Source: Tomitella cavernea
GTDB taxonomy: Bacteria > Actinomycetota > Actinomycetes > Mycobacteriales > Mycobacteriaceae
DNA length: 64,000 bases
Direction of reading: 5' to 3'
Assembly: GCF_016599145.1 (NCBI RefSeq)
Contig: NZ_JAENKO010000002.1
Location: forward strand, 62,001-126,000
In this document: in pieces, positions 17,064 to 26,934 of the stretch
How positions within the stretch are numbered: the first letter of the stretch is position 1
How the letters are laid out: every line of letters begins with the position of its first letter
Position numbers and translations under genes: made by a program
Notes under the pieces: model-generated
What the model was told of the DNA's origin: nothing
Database searches by the model: none
The model's input: only the letters and a program-made list of their open reading frames with translations

Positions 17064-17837
17064 TCACCAGCGGGCCGGCGCGTCGCGGCTCCAACCGCGG
17101 CGCTGCGGGTCCGAACCCAGCAGGTGGTCGTCCTGGGCGGCGCTGCGGCTGCGGTAGACGATGTACGGGCGGAACAGGTACCACACCGGGGCGCTGAACA
17201 CGTGCACGAGACGGGTCAGCGGCCAGATGGCGAACAGCACCAGTGCGATCGCCACGTGCACCTGGAACTGGACGGGGGCCGCGGCCATGAGGCTGCCGTC
17301 CGGCTGGAGACTCCAGAAGTCGCGAAACCACGGCGAGACGGTCTCGCGGTAGTTCGCGTCCGGCGCCCGGCCCGACGGGGTCATGCCGATGACCGTGGTG
17401 GACAGCCCTGCCACCAGCGTCGCGACGAGGAGCACGTACATCCACTTGTCGTTCCACGTGGTGGCGATGAACACGGGCCCCGTGCGGCGCCGCCGGTAGA
17501 TGAGGATGCTGACGCCGACGAGCGTGGCCAGGCCCGCGATGCCGCCCGCGCCCAGCGCAACCCAGTGGTAGGCGGCCTCGGAGATGCCGATCGCGTCGGT
17601 CCAGCTCTGCGGGATCACCAACCCGATGATGTGCCCGAGGAACACGACGATGATGCCGTAGTGGAACAGGGGGCTGCCGATACGCAGGAGCCGGGACTCG
17701 TAGAGCTGAGAGGACCGGGTGGTCCACCCGAACTTGTCGTAACGGTACCGCCAGATGAGTCCGACGATCATCATCGCCAGCGACACGTACGGGATCACAT
17801 CCCAGAAAACCTCCAGCGCGCCATTGCTGCTGTTCAT
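17064..17837 (-). CDS. narI: Respiratory nitrate reductase gamma subunit NarI
   Basis: A 257-residue membrane protein with five transmembrane helices that binds two b-haems and passes electrons from menaquinol to NarH. The conserved histidines are in LFHYGIIVVFLGHIIGL (helix 2) and VHVAIALVLFAIWPLTRLVHVFS (helix 5). Start ATG at 17835-17837 overlaps the narJ stop in an ATGA. It is the last gene of the nar operon and converges on the MpaB-type gene. Confidence 0.94.
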   Translation of the reverse strand: MNSSNGALEVFWDVIPYVSLAMMIVGLIWRYRYDKFGWTTRSSQLYESRLLRIGSPLFHYGIIVVFLGHIIGLVIPQSWTDAIGISEAAYHWVALGAGGIAGLATLVGVSILIYRRRRTGPVFIATTWNDKWMYVLLVATLVAGLSTTVIGMTPSGRAPDANYRETVSPWFRDFWSLQPDGSLMAAAPVQFQVHVAIALVLFAIWPLTRLVHVFSAPVWYLFRPYIVYRSRSAAQDDHLLGSDPQRRGWSRDAPARW

Positions 17838-18535
17838 CGGGATCCTCCCACCGTGCGGAGCGACGCGGCCAGCGCATCCACCGGCACTGTCACCGAATAG
17901 GGGTCCAGGCCCACCGATTCGCTCGGCGGCCCCTCCTGCGCGATCCGCTGCGCCTCACGCCGGGTCTGCTCGGGGTCCGGTTCCGGCACCGTCGCCAGTA
18001 CCGCCTCCACAGCCCCGGCGTACGGGGACCCCATCTGCCCGAGCGCGTCCTGCAGCAGCGCGAGCGGCGCACGGTACCGCCTGAGCAGCGCCATGCCCGC
18101 CTTGAACTCCACGGTGGCGCCGAACTCGAGCACCACGGCCAGGTGGTCGGGCAGCTCGCCGTCCGGCGGCTCCACCCCGGCCTCGCGGTACGCGTCCGCG
18201 AACTGCAGCATGGCGTTCCCCCGGTTGCGGGTGTCGCCGTCGGTCCAGTAAGTGAGGAACAGCGACCGTCGCCGGCGCAGGTCGAAGGTCTCGACATACC
18301 GCTGCGCCGCCTCGTGCACCTCAGACCCGGTCAGCCCGTCGACGCAACTCCGCAGCGGCCCGGCCACCGATGGCGGCAGATCGTCGATCACGCCCTCCAC
18401 CAGCGCGAGCCGGTCGGCGTAGCCGGGCATGCCCTCCGCATCGTTCTCCGGGTAGGCGAGCAGCAGCGACACTGACTGCCACACCAGGCGGCGGTGGCTG
18501 TCGGCGATGCCGGTGGTACGTCGGAAGAGCCTCAT
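17834..18535 (-). CDS. narJ: Nitrate reductase assembly chaperone NarJ
   Basis: The 233-residue product is a NarJ/TorD-type molybdenum-cofactor insertion chaperone: SVSLLLAYPEND near the N-terminus, and the family motif YVETFDLRRRRSLFLTYWTDGDTRNRGNAML around residues 85-115. It is needed to mature the NarG apoprotein and is not part of the final complex. The start ATG overlaps the last base of the narH stop codon (TGATG). Confidence 0.93.
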   Translation of the reverse strand: MRLFRRTTGIADSHRRLVWQSVSLLLAYPENDAEGMPGYADRLALVEGVIDDLPPSVAGPLRSCVDGLTGSEVHEAAQRYVETFDLRRRRSLFLTYWTDGDTRNRGNAMLQFADAYREAGVEPPDGELPDHLAVVLEFGATVEFKAGMALLRRYRAPLALLQDALGQMGSPYAGAVEAVLATVPEPDPEQTRREAQRIAQEGPPSESVGLDPYSVTVPVDALAASLRTVGGSR

Positions 18536-20232
18536 CACACGTCCTTTCCGACCGCTCCGCCTTCTTCGGCGTTTCCGCCCTCCCCGTGGTCCACGGCCCC
18601 CGACGGGAACAGTCCGGGCGGGCTGCCCAGTCCGTCCCAGTTGAGCAGGTTCACGCGGCTGCCTGCCGTGTGTTCGCTGGTCTGCCGCTGTTTGAGTGCG
18701 TTGAACGTCTCCACCGCGACCGGGGCCGGCGTGCCGGAGGTCTCGCCGAACGGCCCCGAGCCCGCCATGTACATCCCGGGCCCGCCCTCGAAGTCGAGCG
18801 GGCACTCGGTGGCCGTCTCCTCCAGTTTGTGGCCCTCGTTCTGGTACGCGGTGGGGATGACGTACCGCTCGTCGTACTTGGCCAGCGCGAGCAGCCGGTA
18901 CATCTCGTACATCTCCTCCTCGCCCATGCCGACGGCGGCGGGGATGTGCGCCTGCGGATCACGCCCCAAGTTGATGTCGCGCATGTACGAGCGCATGGCG
19001 GCGAGCTTGTGCAGCACATCGTCGATGACGTCGGTGTCGCCGGCGGTGAACAGCCCCGCCAGGTACTCCTTGGGGATGCGCAGCGCGTCGATGGCGCCGA
19101 ACAGGTTGCCGACGTCCTCCGCGTCGTGTCCGTCGCGCGCGACCGCGTCGACCACGGGCGACAGCGGCGGGATGTACCAGACCATGGGCATGGTCCGGTA
19201 TTCCGGGTGCAGCGGCAGCGCCACCTTGTACTTCTTGATCAGCGAGTAGATCGGTGATCGCTGCGCGCCCTCGATCCAGTCGTCGGAGATGCCCGCCGCG
19301 CGCGCGCCGGCGATCACTTCGGGGTCGTTGGGGTCAAGCAGCACCCGCATCTGCGATGCGTAAAGATCCTGCGGGTCCTCGGTGCTGGCGGCCTCGAGTA
19401 CGGCGTCCGCGTCGTACAGCATCAGTCCGATGTACCGCAGGCGGCCCACGCAGGTCTCCGCGCACACCGTCGGCAGGCCCACCTCCACGCGCGGATAGCA
19501 GAACGTGCACTTCTCCGCCTTGCCCGTGCGGTGGTTGAAGTAGACCTTCTTGTACGGGCAGCCGGAGACGCACATGCGCCAGCCGCGGCACTTGTCCTGG
19601 TCAACCAGCACGATGCCGTCCTCGGAGCGCTTGTAGATGGCGCCCGAGGGGCACGACGCCGCGCACGACGGGTTGAGACAGTGCTCGCAGATGCGCGGCA
19701 GGTAGAACATGAAGGTCTGCTCCAGCTGCAGCTTGACCTCCTCGCTGACCTGGCTGAGGATCGGGTCACCGGGGACGATCTCCGGGGATCCGCCCAGGTC
19801 GTCGTCCCAGTTGGACGACCACGTGACCTTCATCGGCTCACCGGTGAGCAGGCTGCGCGGTGCGGCGACGGGGATGTGCTCGCCGGCCGGCGCCGTCGTC
19901 AGGTTCTCGTAGTCGTATGTCCAGGGCTCGTAGTAGTCCTGGATCGACGGCAGCTTGGGGTTGGAGAAGATGTTGACGAGCTTCTTGACGCGGCCGCCGG
20001 CCCGCAGCCGCAGCCGCCCCTTGCGGTCGAGAACCCAGCCGCCCTGCCACTTGTCCTGATCCTCGTAGGTGCGTGGGTACCCCTGGCCGGGCCGGGTCTC
20101 GACGTTGTTGAACCAGACGTACTCCATGCCCGCCCGGTTGGTCCACGCCTGCTTGCACGTGACCGAGCAGGTGTGGCACCCGATGCACTTGTCGAGGTTC
20201 ATCACCATGCCCATCTGAGCCATGACGCGCAT
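18535..20232 (-). CDS. narH: Respiratory nitrate reductase beta subunit NarH
   Basis: A 565-residue iron-sulfur protein with four cluster-binding motifs: CIGCHTC...CKQAW near residue 16, CEHCLNPSCAASCP near residue 183, CRGWRMC...CPYKK near residue 217 (Trp replaces a Cys, as in the 3Fe-4S cluster of NarH), and CTFCYPR...CAETCVGR near residue 244. It wires NarI to NarG. The start ATG overlaps the narG stop by one base, and a near-perfect GGAGGTGA ribosome-binding site is embedded in the last codons of narG. Confidence 0.95.
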   Translation of the reverse strand: MRVMAQMGMVMNLDKCIGCHTCSVTCKQAWTNRAGMEYVWFNNVETRPGQGYPRTYEDQDKWQGGWVLDRKGRLRLRAGGRVKKLVNIFSNPKLPSIQDYYEPWTYDYENLTTAPAGEHIPVAAPRSLLTGEPMKVTWSSNWDDDLGGSPEIVPGDPILSQVSEEVKLQLEQTFMFYLPRICEHCLNPSCAASCPSGAIYKRSEDGIVLVDQDKCRGWRMCVSGCPYKKVYFNHRTGKAEKCTFCYPRVEVGLPTVCAETCVGRLRYIGLMLYDADAVLEAASTEDPQDLYASQMRVLLDPNDPEVIAGARAAGISDDWIEGAQRSPIYSLIKKYKVALPLHPEYRTMPMVWYIPPLSPVVDAVARDGHDAEDVGNLFGAIDALRIPKEYLAGLFTAGDTDVIDDVLHKLAAMRSYMRDINLGRDPQAHIPAAVGMGEEEMYEMYRLLALAKYDERYVIPTAYQNEGHKLEETATECPLDFEGGPGMYMAGSGPFGETSGTPAPVAVETFNALKQRQTSEHTAGSRVNLLNWDGLGSPPGLFPSGAVDHGEGGNAEEGGAVGKDV

Positions 20233-23200
20233 CAGTAGGTCACCTCCTGGGAGCGGCGACGGACGAACGTGACCTCGTCACGCTGGTTGCCCGTGGGGCC
20301 GAGATAGTTGAACGCATAACTGTTCTGGCCGTAGCCGCCGGCCAGGTGCGAAGGTTTTACCAGCAACCGGGTGATCGAGTTGTGAATGCCGCCGCGCCGG
20401 CCGGTGGTCTCCGAGAGCGGGGTGTCGATGGTGCGCTCCTGGACGTGGTAGACGAACACCACCCCCTTGGGGATCCGGTGCGAGACGATGGCCCGGCACA
20501 CGAACACGCCGTTGCGGTTGACCGCCTCCACCCACTCGTTGTCGGCGGCCCCGATGGTGGCCGCGTCGTCCGGCGACATCCACATGGTGGGGCCGCCGCG
20601 GGAGAGCGAAAGCATGAACAGGTTGTCCTGGTACTCCGAGTGGATCGACCATTTGGAGTGCGGGGTCAGGTAGCGCACGGCCAGTCCCAGCTCGCCGGTC
20701 TCCCCCAGCTTCGGTTCGCCGTAGAGCGCGTGCAGGTTCATCGGCGGACGGTAGACGGGCATCTGCTCGCCGATCTCCTCGAGCCAGTCGTGGTCGAGGA
20801 AGAAGTGCATGCGGCCGGTGACGGTGTGGAACGGCTTGAGGTGCTCGATGTTCTGTGTGAACGGCGCATAGCGACGGCCGCCGGTCTCGCTGCCGGACCA
20901 TTCCGGGCTGGTGATCACCGGCACCGGGTGCGCCTGGGTGTCCTGGAAGGTGATGTGCCGTTCTTCGGACCCCTCGGCGAGTTGCGCCATGCGCTGCCCC
21001 GTCTGACGTTCGAGATCCTTGAACCCCTGCACCGACAGTCGGCCGTTGGTGGTGCCGGACAGGCGCAGCACCGCCTCGCACATCTTCACCGCGGTGTCGA
21101 TCGCCGGCCGCCCGGCACCGGCCCCGCGATCCATCACCCCGTGCAGGGCGGCGAGCTGCGCGACCTCCTCGTCCGGATGGAAGGTGACGCCCTTGGTCGT
21201 CATCCCGAGCGTGTCCACCAGCGGGCCCAGCGTGGCCCACTTGTCCGCGATGGCGCCGTAGTCGCGTTCGACCAGCGTGATGGGGCCCATCGTCTTGCCC
21301 GGGACCGGCGTGGCCCCCGTCTCCAGCCAGTTGTCCTCGGCCCCGCGCGGGTAGGCGGTCTCGCCCGGGGTGTCGTGCTGCAGCGTGCCCAGCACGACGT
21401 CCTTGCGCACCCCCAGGTGTTCGGCCGCGAGCCTGCTGAACACCTTCGCAATCGTCTGAAATGCCTCGAAGTCCGAGCGCGACTCCCACGGGTGGTCGAT
21501 CGCGGGGCTGAAGGCGTGCACGTAGGGGTGCATGTCGGTACTGGACAGGTCATGCTTCTCATACCAAGTGGCCGCGGGCAGCACGACGTCTGAGAGCAGC
21601 GTGGTCGAGGTCATGCGGAAGTCGATCGACATGACCATGTCGAGCTTGCCCTCGGGCACCTCGGCGCTGCCGTCCTCGCGTGTGGGCACCCGCACCGACA
21701 CCGGCCGCACGTCCTCCGGCATCGGCTCGGCGCTCATGTTGGACGACGTGCCCAGCAGGTGCCGCAGGAAGTATTCGTTGCCCTTGGACGACGATCCCAG
21801 CAGGTTGGAACGCCAGACGCTGAGCACGCGCGGCCAGTTCTCCGGCGCGTCGGGATCGGTCACCGCCAGCGTGAGGTCGCCGGAGGCGAGCCGGTCCGCC
21901 ACGTAGCCGGGCACGTCGTCGCCGCGACCTGCGGCCACGGCTTCGTCGGCGACGTCCAGGCTCGAGCGGCCGAACTGCGGGTAGAACGGCGACCAGCCCA
22001 TCGCGGTCGCCGCCGAGACCACGTCCATCGTGTGCTTGCCCGCGAAGCGCCCACGCCCCAGCGGGGTGGACAGGGCATCGGCCCGGTAGTTGTCGTAGCT
22101 CCACTGGTTGGTGTGCGCGTACCAATAGGTCGTGCCTGCCATCACGCGCGGCGGACGCGACCAGTCCAGTCCCATCGCCAGTGTCGAGTACCCGGTGAGG
22201 GGCCGCACCTTCTCCTGGCCCACGTAGTGCGCCCAGCCGCCGCCATTGCGGCCCATCGCGCCGGTGAGCAGCAGCAGCGACAGGACGGCGCGGTAAGTAG
22301 CGTCGCCGTGGAACCACTGGCAGATTCCGGCGCCCATGATGATCATGGTCCGGCCGCCGGACTCGATGGAGTTCTCGGCCATCTGCCGGGCCACGCGCAC
22401 GGCCTGCTCGGCGCTCACGCCGGTGATCGGCTCCTGCCACGCGGGCGTGCACGGAACCGACGGGTCCTCGTAGCCGGTGGGCCACTGTCCCGGCAGCCCC
22501 GGTCGCGACACCCCGTACTGGGCGAGCATCAAGTCCAGCACCGTGCACACCAGGTGGCCGCCCACCCGCCGCACCGGCACCCCGCGACTGTGCACCTCCG
22601 CCCGGCCCTCCACGGTTTCGAACCCGGTGATCAGCACCTCGACGGACTCGGGCGCGTCGCCGGCCCACGAGTGCCCGCCGCCCGGTGCGTCCTCGCGGCC
22701 CACGGTGAGCAGGGGGGAGATGTCGCCGAGGTCGAGGTTCCACGCGCCCTCGTCCGACTTGGCGTAGCGGTGGCCGAGGCTGCCCCGCGGCACCGCGTGA
22801 CTGTCGGTGACCGCGTCGAGCAGCACCGGCTTGAATTCGGCGAGCTCCTGGTCCGCCTCCGGGCCGGGCAGGTCGGCGGCCACCAGGCGCTTGCCCGCGA
22901 TGTAGGCGCCGTCGCGTTCCTCGAGCCTGATCAAGTAGGGCAGGTCGGTGAAGCGCTTCGCGAAGTCGCTGAAAAACGGAGTAGAACGGTCCACATAGTG
23001 CTCGCGCAGCATCACGTGCCCCATCGCCATCGCGAGCGCGCCGTCGGTGCCGGCAGCGCAGGGCATCCACTCGTCGGCGAACTTGGTGTTGTCGGTGTAG
23101 TCGGGGCTGATCGAGACGACCTTGGTGCCGCGGTAGCGGACCTCGGTCATCCAGTGAGCGTCGGGCGTGCGCGTGATCGGCACGTTCGATCCCCACATCA

Positions 23201-24020
23201 GCAGGTACGATGCGTCCCACCAGTCGCCGGATTCGGGCACGTCGGTCTGGTCGCCGAACACCTGCGGCGACGCGACGGGAAGATCCGCGTACCAGTCGTA
23301 GAACGAGGTCATGACTCCGCCGAGCAGTTCGATGAACCGCGCCCCCACCGCATGCGAGATCATCGACATCGCGGGGATCGGCGAGAAGCCGGCGACCCGG
23401 TCCGGCCCGTACTCCTTGATGGTGTGCACGTGGGCCGCCGCGACCATCTCCGCCGCCTCGTCCCACGAGATGCGCACCAGCCCGCCCTTGCCGCGGGCCT
23501 GCTGGTAGCGGCGCCGGCGCTCCGGGTCGGCCTGGATGTCCGCCCAGGCCAGCACCGGGTCGCCCAGGCGCGCCTTGGCCTCGCGGTACATCTGCACGAG
23601 CACTCCGCGACCGTAGGGGTAACGCACCCGCGTGGGCGAATAGGTGTACCAGGAGAACGCCGCGCCCCGGGGGCAGCCGCGGGGCTCGTACTCGGGACGG
23701 TCCGGCCCCACCGAGGGGTAGTCGGTCTCCTGCGTCTCCCAGGTGATGATCCCGTCCTTGACGTAGATCTTCCACGAGCACGAGCCGGTGCAATTCACCC
23801 CGTGCGTGGAGCGGACCACCTTGTCGTGGCTCCAGCGGTCGCGGTAGAAAACGTCGCCCTCGCGCCCGCCGGCGAGGCTGACGGTGCGCTTGTCCGCGGA
23901 GAACTCGGCGCCGCGGCGGAAGAACCTGCCGGTGTCCAGCAGCACCTCCGCCAACGGCCCGTCGGTCTGCGGCCTGCCGTGTCGCGGAGCGCCGGTCCGA
24001 GGAATGTCGGTGGAAGTCAC
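20232..24020 (-). CDS. narG: Respiratory nitrate reductase alpha subunit NarG
   Basis: The full-length 1262-residue catalytic subunit reduces nitrate to nitrite at a Mo-bis-MGD centre. The N-terminal 4Fe-4S motif with a His ligand is seen in HGVNCTGSCSW (about residue 73), and the Mo-ligating Asp is in SFYDWYADLP (about residue 240), followed by the QTDVPESGDWW segment typical of NarG. The start is a GTG (24018-24020) with AAGGAG seven bases upstream. There is no Tat signal, as expected for NarG facing the cytoplasm. Its layout with narH, narJ and narI is standard. Confidence 0.96.
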   Translation of the reverse strand: MTSTDIPRTGAPRHGRPQTDGPLAEVLLDTGRFFRRGAEFSADKRTVSLAGGREGDVFYRDRWSHDKVVRSTHGVNCTGSCSWKIYVKDGIITWETQETDYPSVGPDRPEYEPRGCPRGAAFSWYTYSPTRVRYPYGRGVLVQMYREAKARLGDPVLAWADIQADPERRRRYQQARGKGGLVRISWDEAAEMVAAAHVHTIKEYGPDRVAGFSPIPAMSMISHAVGARFIELLGGVMTSFYDWYADLPVASPQVFGDQTDVPESGDWWDASYLLMWGSNVPITRTPDAHWMTEVRYRGTKVVSISPDYTDNTKFADEWMPCAAGTDGALAMAMGHVMLREHYVDRSTPFFSDFAKRFTDLPYLIRLEERDGAYIAGKRLVAADLPGPEADQELAEFKPVLLDAVTDSHAVPRGSLGHRYAKSDEGAWNLDLGDISPLLTVGREDAPGGGHSWAGDAPESVEVLITGFETVEGRAEVHSRGVPVRRVGGHLVCTVLDLMLAQYGVSRPGLPGQWPTGYEDPSVPCTPAWQEPITGVSAEQAVRVARQMAENSIESGGRTMIIMGAGICQWFHGDATYRAVLSLLLLTGAMGRNGGGWAHYVGQEKVRPLTGYSTLAMGLDWSRPPRVMAGTTYWYAHTNQWSYDNYRADALSTPLGRGRFAGKHTMDVVSAATAMGWSPFYPQFGRSSLDVADEAVAAGRGDDVPGYVADRLASGDLTLAVTDPDAPENWPRVLSVWRSNLLGSSSKGNEYFLRHLLGTSSNMSAEPMPEDVRPVSVRVPTREDGSAEVPEGKLDMVMSIDFRMTSTTLLSDVVLPAATWYEKHDLSSTDMHPYVHAFSPAIDHPWESRSDFEAFQTIAKVFSRLAAEHLGVRKDVVLGTLQHDTPGETAYPRGAEDNWLETGATPVPGKTMGPITLVERDYGAIADKWATLGPLVDTLGMTTKGVTFHPDEEVAQLAALHGVMDRGAGAGRPAIDTAVKMCEAVLRLSGTTNGRLSVQGFKDLERQTGQRMAQLAEGSEERHITFQDTQAHPVPVITSPEWSGSETGGRRYAPFTQNIEHLKPFHTVTGRMHFFLDHDWLEEIGEQMPVYRPPMNLHALYGEPKLGETGELGLAVRYLTPHSKWSIHSEYQDNLFMLSLSRGGPTMWMSPDDAATIGAADNEWVEAVNRNGVFVCRAIVSHRIPKGVVFVYHVQERTIDTPLSETTGRRGGIHNSITRLLVKPSHLAGGYGQNSYAFNYLGPTGNQRDEVTFVRRRSQEVTY

Positions 24021-24075
24021 GCCGGTCTCCTTGTTGTCGTCGGTGCGGTGGGTATGGCTGCTGCAGCAGTGCCGG

Positions 24076-25329
24076 TCACGGCCTCGCCTCTTCCTTCGGC
24101 AGGGAGCCGGGTCTGCTCACGCGGCGCGTCGGATCGGCGGCCGGCACGAGCATCGCCGTATACACCAGGATGATCACCGCGGTGATCACCAGCAGTGTCA
24201 GTCCGAGGTGGTAATTGTTGCCGGCCGAGTCGAACGTGGCGCCCATGATCAGCGGCGGGAAGTAGCCGCCCAGGCCGCCGGCCGCGCTGACGATGCCGGT
24301 GACGCTGCCCACGCGATGCGTAGGGGCCAGCTGGGACAGCCACGCGAACACGCCGCCCGCGCCGATGCCGAGGAAGAAGGCGAGACCGCCGAACACCAGG
24401 CCCGCCTGCCACTCCGGCTTGGGCTGCATGTTCACCAGCGCCGCGAACACCGCAGTGCCCGCCACGGAGACCAGCACGACGTTCTTCGGCGGGACACGGT
24501 CGGAGAGCATGCCGCCGATGGGCCGTGCGATCACCGCCGCGATCGCGAACGCCGCGGTGCGGCTTCCCGCCTGGATGGGGTCGAAGTCGTAGACGTCGAT
24601 CGTGGCGATATAGGTGGGCAGATAGCTGGAGAACGCGACGAAGCCGCCGAAGACCAGGCCATAGAGTACGCACATGTTCCAGGTGACGGGCAGTTTCATC
24701 GCCGCCCACGTCTTGGGGACGAACGGCTCCTTCTGCGGCTTCCACTGCGGCGCGTCCGAGGCGCACAGGAACACGATCACGGCCGTGCCGGCGAGGACGG
24801 CCGCCAGGATGACGTGCGTCTGCATGCCGCCGAACCAATTGTCGAAGCGCGGCGTGAAGAACGCGGCCACAGCGGTGCCCACCATGCCCGCGCCGAAGAC
24901 GCCGGTGGCGAAACCCTTGCGCTCCGGCGGGAACCAGGCGCTGACGAACGGGATGCCGACGGCGAACACCGTGCCCGCCACGCCGAGCAGCAGTGCCGAC
25001 GCCAGCAGCGCGCCGTAGCTGCCCGAAGAACCGAAGTATCCGACGAGCAGGATCGGGATGATCGACGCGATGGTGACCACCAGCAGCATCCGCCTGCCGC
25101 CGTACCTGTCGGTGAGGGCGCCGACGGGGATGCGGCCGAGCGAGCCGACGAGCACCGGCATCGCGACCATGATCGCGCTCTGCGACGACGACAGCGCCAT
25201 CGACTCGGAGTACCGCGAGGACAGCGGGCCGAGGTCGTTCCAGACCCAGAAGTCGATCATCGACACGAACGTGGCCAGCAACAGGTTGCCGCGTGCACCC
25301 AATCGAATGATCACGGGCCTTCTCCCCAT
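24076..25329 (-). CDS. narK: Nitrate/nitrite transporter NarK
   Basis: This 417-residue major facilitator has about twelve transmembrane helices and the nitrate-porter signatures: an N-terminal FWVWNDLGPL like FWAWNLIGPL of NarK, and the glycine-rich motif GVFGAGMVGTAV. It exchanges or imports nitrate/nitrite for the downstream NarGHJI. The ATG at 25327-25329 fits the family start; in-frame TTG (25413, with GAGGGG upstream) and GTG codons further upstream would add up to 28 residues of low-complexity sequence. It precedes narG by 55 bases and is likely in the same transcript. Confidence 0.88.
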   Translation of the reverse strand: MGRRPVIIRLGARGNLLLATFVSMIDFWVWNDLGPLSSRYSESMALSSSQSAIMVAMPVLVGSLGRIPVGALTDRYGGRRMLLVVTIASIIPILLVGYFGSSGSYGALLASALLLGVAGTVFAVGIPFVSAWFPPERKGFATGVFGAGMVGTAVAAFFTPRFDNWFGGMQTHVILAAVLAGTAVIVFLCASDAPQWKPQKEPFVPKTWAAMKLPVTWNMCVLYGLVFGGFVAFSSYLPTYIATIDVYDFDPIQAGSRTAAFAIAAVIARPIGGMLSDRVPPKNVVLVSVAGTAVFAALVNMQPKPEWQAGLVFGGLAFFLGIGAGGVFAWLSQLAPTHRVGSVTGIVSAAGGLGGYFPPLIMGATFDSAGNNYHLGLTLLVITAVIILVYTAMLVPAADPTRRVSRPGSLPKEEARP

Positions 25330-25660
25330 CGCGTCGGCTGCGCTGCGGGCCCGGCCGTTCCCGTCGTGCGCATGCCACCGAATACTGCCTCGTTCGTCCA
25401 CAACGTAGCCCAACGGCCGGCCCCTCGTCAGCGATCCGCACTAGTCCGATCGGGCTAATAGCCGGAATCCGGGCAGGCGCCCCGCGGACGCGCGCCCACC
25501 GCTATTACGACACAGCGTCGTAGCTGATTTCCGGGCACGTGCGGACACCCTTCGGCCCCCTGACCGTGTCGAACGCGGCCAAGCGCTTGCTAGGCTACGC
25601 AGAATCGTGTCGTTGGACACATGCCCTGGAGAACCCGAGAGAAACCGTGGTGATCGCACA
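25330..25660. promoter_or_regulatory. Divergent regulatory region between narK and mcr
   Basis: This 331-bp gap has no convincing gene. It contains a near-perfect 16-bp palindrome, TAGTCCGATCGGGCTA, at 25442-25457, and a shorter inverted repeat TACGAC-acagc-GTCGTA at 25506-25522. Both lie upstream of the nar operon and are candidate regulator sites; the classical FNR box was not recognised. The promoter of mcr must lie in the right part. Confidence 0.5.
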
Positions 25661-26776
25661 GTGAACCCCAATCGGAACACGCCCGCCGACCCCGCCGAAA
25701 CAGCTGGCCGGAGAGGCCCGCTGCACGGGGTGCGCGTGGTCGAGCTCGCGGGCATCGGCCCCGGCCCGCACGCGGCGATGCTCCTGGCCGACCTCGGCGC
25801 CGACGTCGTCCGCGTCGACCGCGCCGGCACGTCCCCCTCCGTCGACCATCTGCAACGGGGCCGGCGCGCCGTGGCCGCGAACCTCAAGGACCCCGCCGAC
25901 GTCGAGAAGGTCCTGCGGCTGGTGGCGCGGGCGGACGTGCTCATCGAGGGCTTCCGCCCCGGCGTCACCGAGCGGATGGGCCTGGGCCCCGACGAATGCC
26001 TGACCCGCAACCCGCGGCTCGTCTACGGGCGGATGACCGGCTGGGGCCAGGACGGCCCGATGGCGGAGCGCGCCGGACACGACATGAACTACATCAGCCT
26101 CACCGGCGTCCTGCACGCGATCGGCCGCCCGGGCGAGCGTCCGGTGCCCCCCCTCAACCTGGTGGGAGACTTCGGCGGCGGATCGATGTTCCTCGTCTTC
26201 GGCATCCTCGCCGCGATGCACGAAGCCACCGTCTCCGGCCGCGGGCAGGTGGTGGACGCGGCGATGATCGACGGGTCGACGCTGCTGGCGCAGATGATGT
26301 GGTCGTGGCGCGGCCGCGGCATGTGGAGCGACGAGCGCGGCGCGAACCTGCTCGACGGCGGAGCCCCCTTCTACGACACCTACGAATGCGCGGACGGCGG
26401 CTACTTCGCGGTGGGCGCCATCGAGCCCCAGTTCTTCGCCCAGCTGCTCGACGGCCTCGGCATCGACGCCGAGTCGGTACCTGCGCAACAGGACCGGAAG
26501 CGCTGGCCGGAACTGCGTGCGGCGCTCGTCGGCGCCTTCGCCACGAAGACCCGTGATGAGTGGGCCACGGTGTTCGAAGGCACCGACGCCTGCGCGACCC
26601 CGGTCCTCAGCTTCGGCGAGGCCGCCGGCGATCCGCACGTCGCCGCCCGCGGGATCCTCACCGAGCTCGACGGCGTCGTCCAGCCCATGCCCGCCCCCCG
26701 GTTCTCGCGCACGCCTGCACCGGCCCCGTCCACGCCTCCGCGCGAGCACACCGACATCGACTCCGTCTGGGACTGA
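25661..26776 (+). CDS. mcr: Alpha-methylacyl-CoA racemase (CoA-transferase family III)
   Basis: The 371-residue enzyme aligns with alpha-methylacyl-CoA racemases from its N-terminus ([20 protein letters not shown]). The catalytic residues of M. tuberculosis MCR are present in context: His in RAGHDMNY, Asp in VGDFGGGS and Glu in YDTYECADG. It racemises the alpha-methyl centre of branched acyl-CoAs, needed for beta-oxidation of methyl-branched fatty acids and sterol side chains, consistent with a mycolate-type actinobacterium. The GTG at 25661 is preceded by GGTGAT; an upstream GTG at 25607 is an alternative start adding 18 residues. Confidence 0.88.
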   Translation: MNPNRNTPADPAETAGRRGPLHGVRVVELAGIGPGPHAAMLLADLGADVVRVDRAGTSPSVDHLQRGRRAVAANLKDPADVEKVLRLVARADVLIEGFRPGVTERMGLGPDECLTRNPRLVYGRMTGWGQDGPMAERAGHDMNYISLTGVLHAIGRPGERPVPPLNLVGDFGGGSMFLVFGILAAMHEATVSGRGQVVDAAMIDGSTLLAQMMWSWRGRGMWSDERGANLLDGGAPFYDTYECADGGYFAVGAIEPQFFAQLLDGLGIDAESVPAQQDRKRWPELRAALVGAFATKTRDEWATVFEGTDACATPVLSFGEAAGDPHVAARGILTELDGVVQPMPAPRFSRTPAPAPSTPPREHTDIDSVWD

Positions 26777-26782
26777 CAGGCA

Positions 26783-26805
26783 CCGTCCGGGCCCGGCCCG
26801 GACGG
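26783..26805. terminator. Hairpin downstream of mcr, probable terminator
   Basis: CCGTCCGGGC and GCCCGGACGG form perfect 10-bp arms around a 3-base loop, six bases after the mcr stop. There is no run of T, as is common for actinobacterial terminators. Confidence 0.65.
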
Positions 26806-26934
26806 CGGACCGTCGCACCACCCGTACCGATCTCCCGTCCGCCGTACGATGAAGGGGAAGCGCGCCCGCCGCGGCGTCACCGTCGCGAGGGTCGGCACCA
26901 TCGCGAGAGTCGTCATCACGAGGGGACGGACACT

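Noticed and set aside
20346-21593. Plus-strand frame opposite narG
   Set aside because: Shadow of the strongly conserved narG frame; composition is unlike a protein.
25330-25413. N-terminal extension of NarK from TTG 25413
   Set aside because: A GAGGGG lies upstream, so it is possible, but the extra 28 residues do not resemble NarK N-termini; kept as an alternative only.
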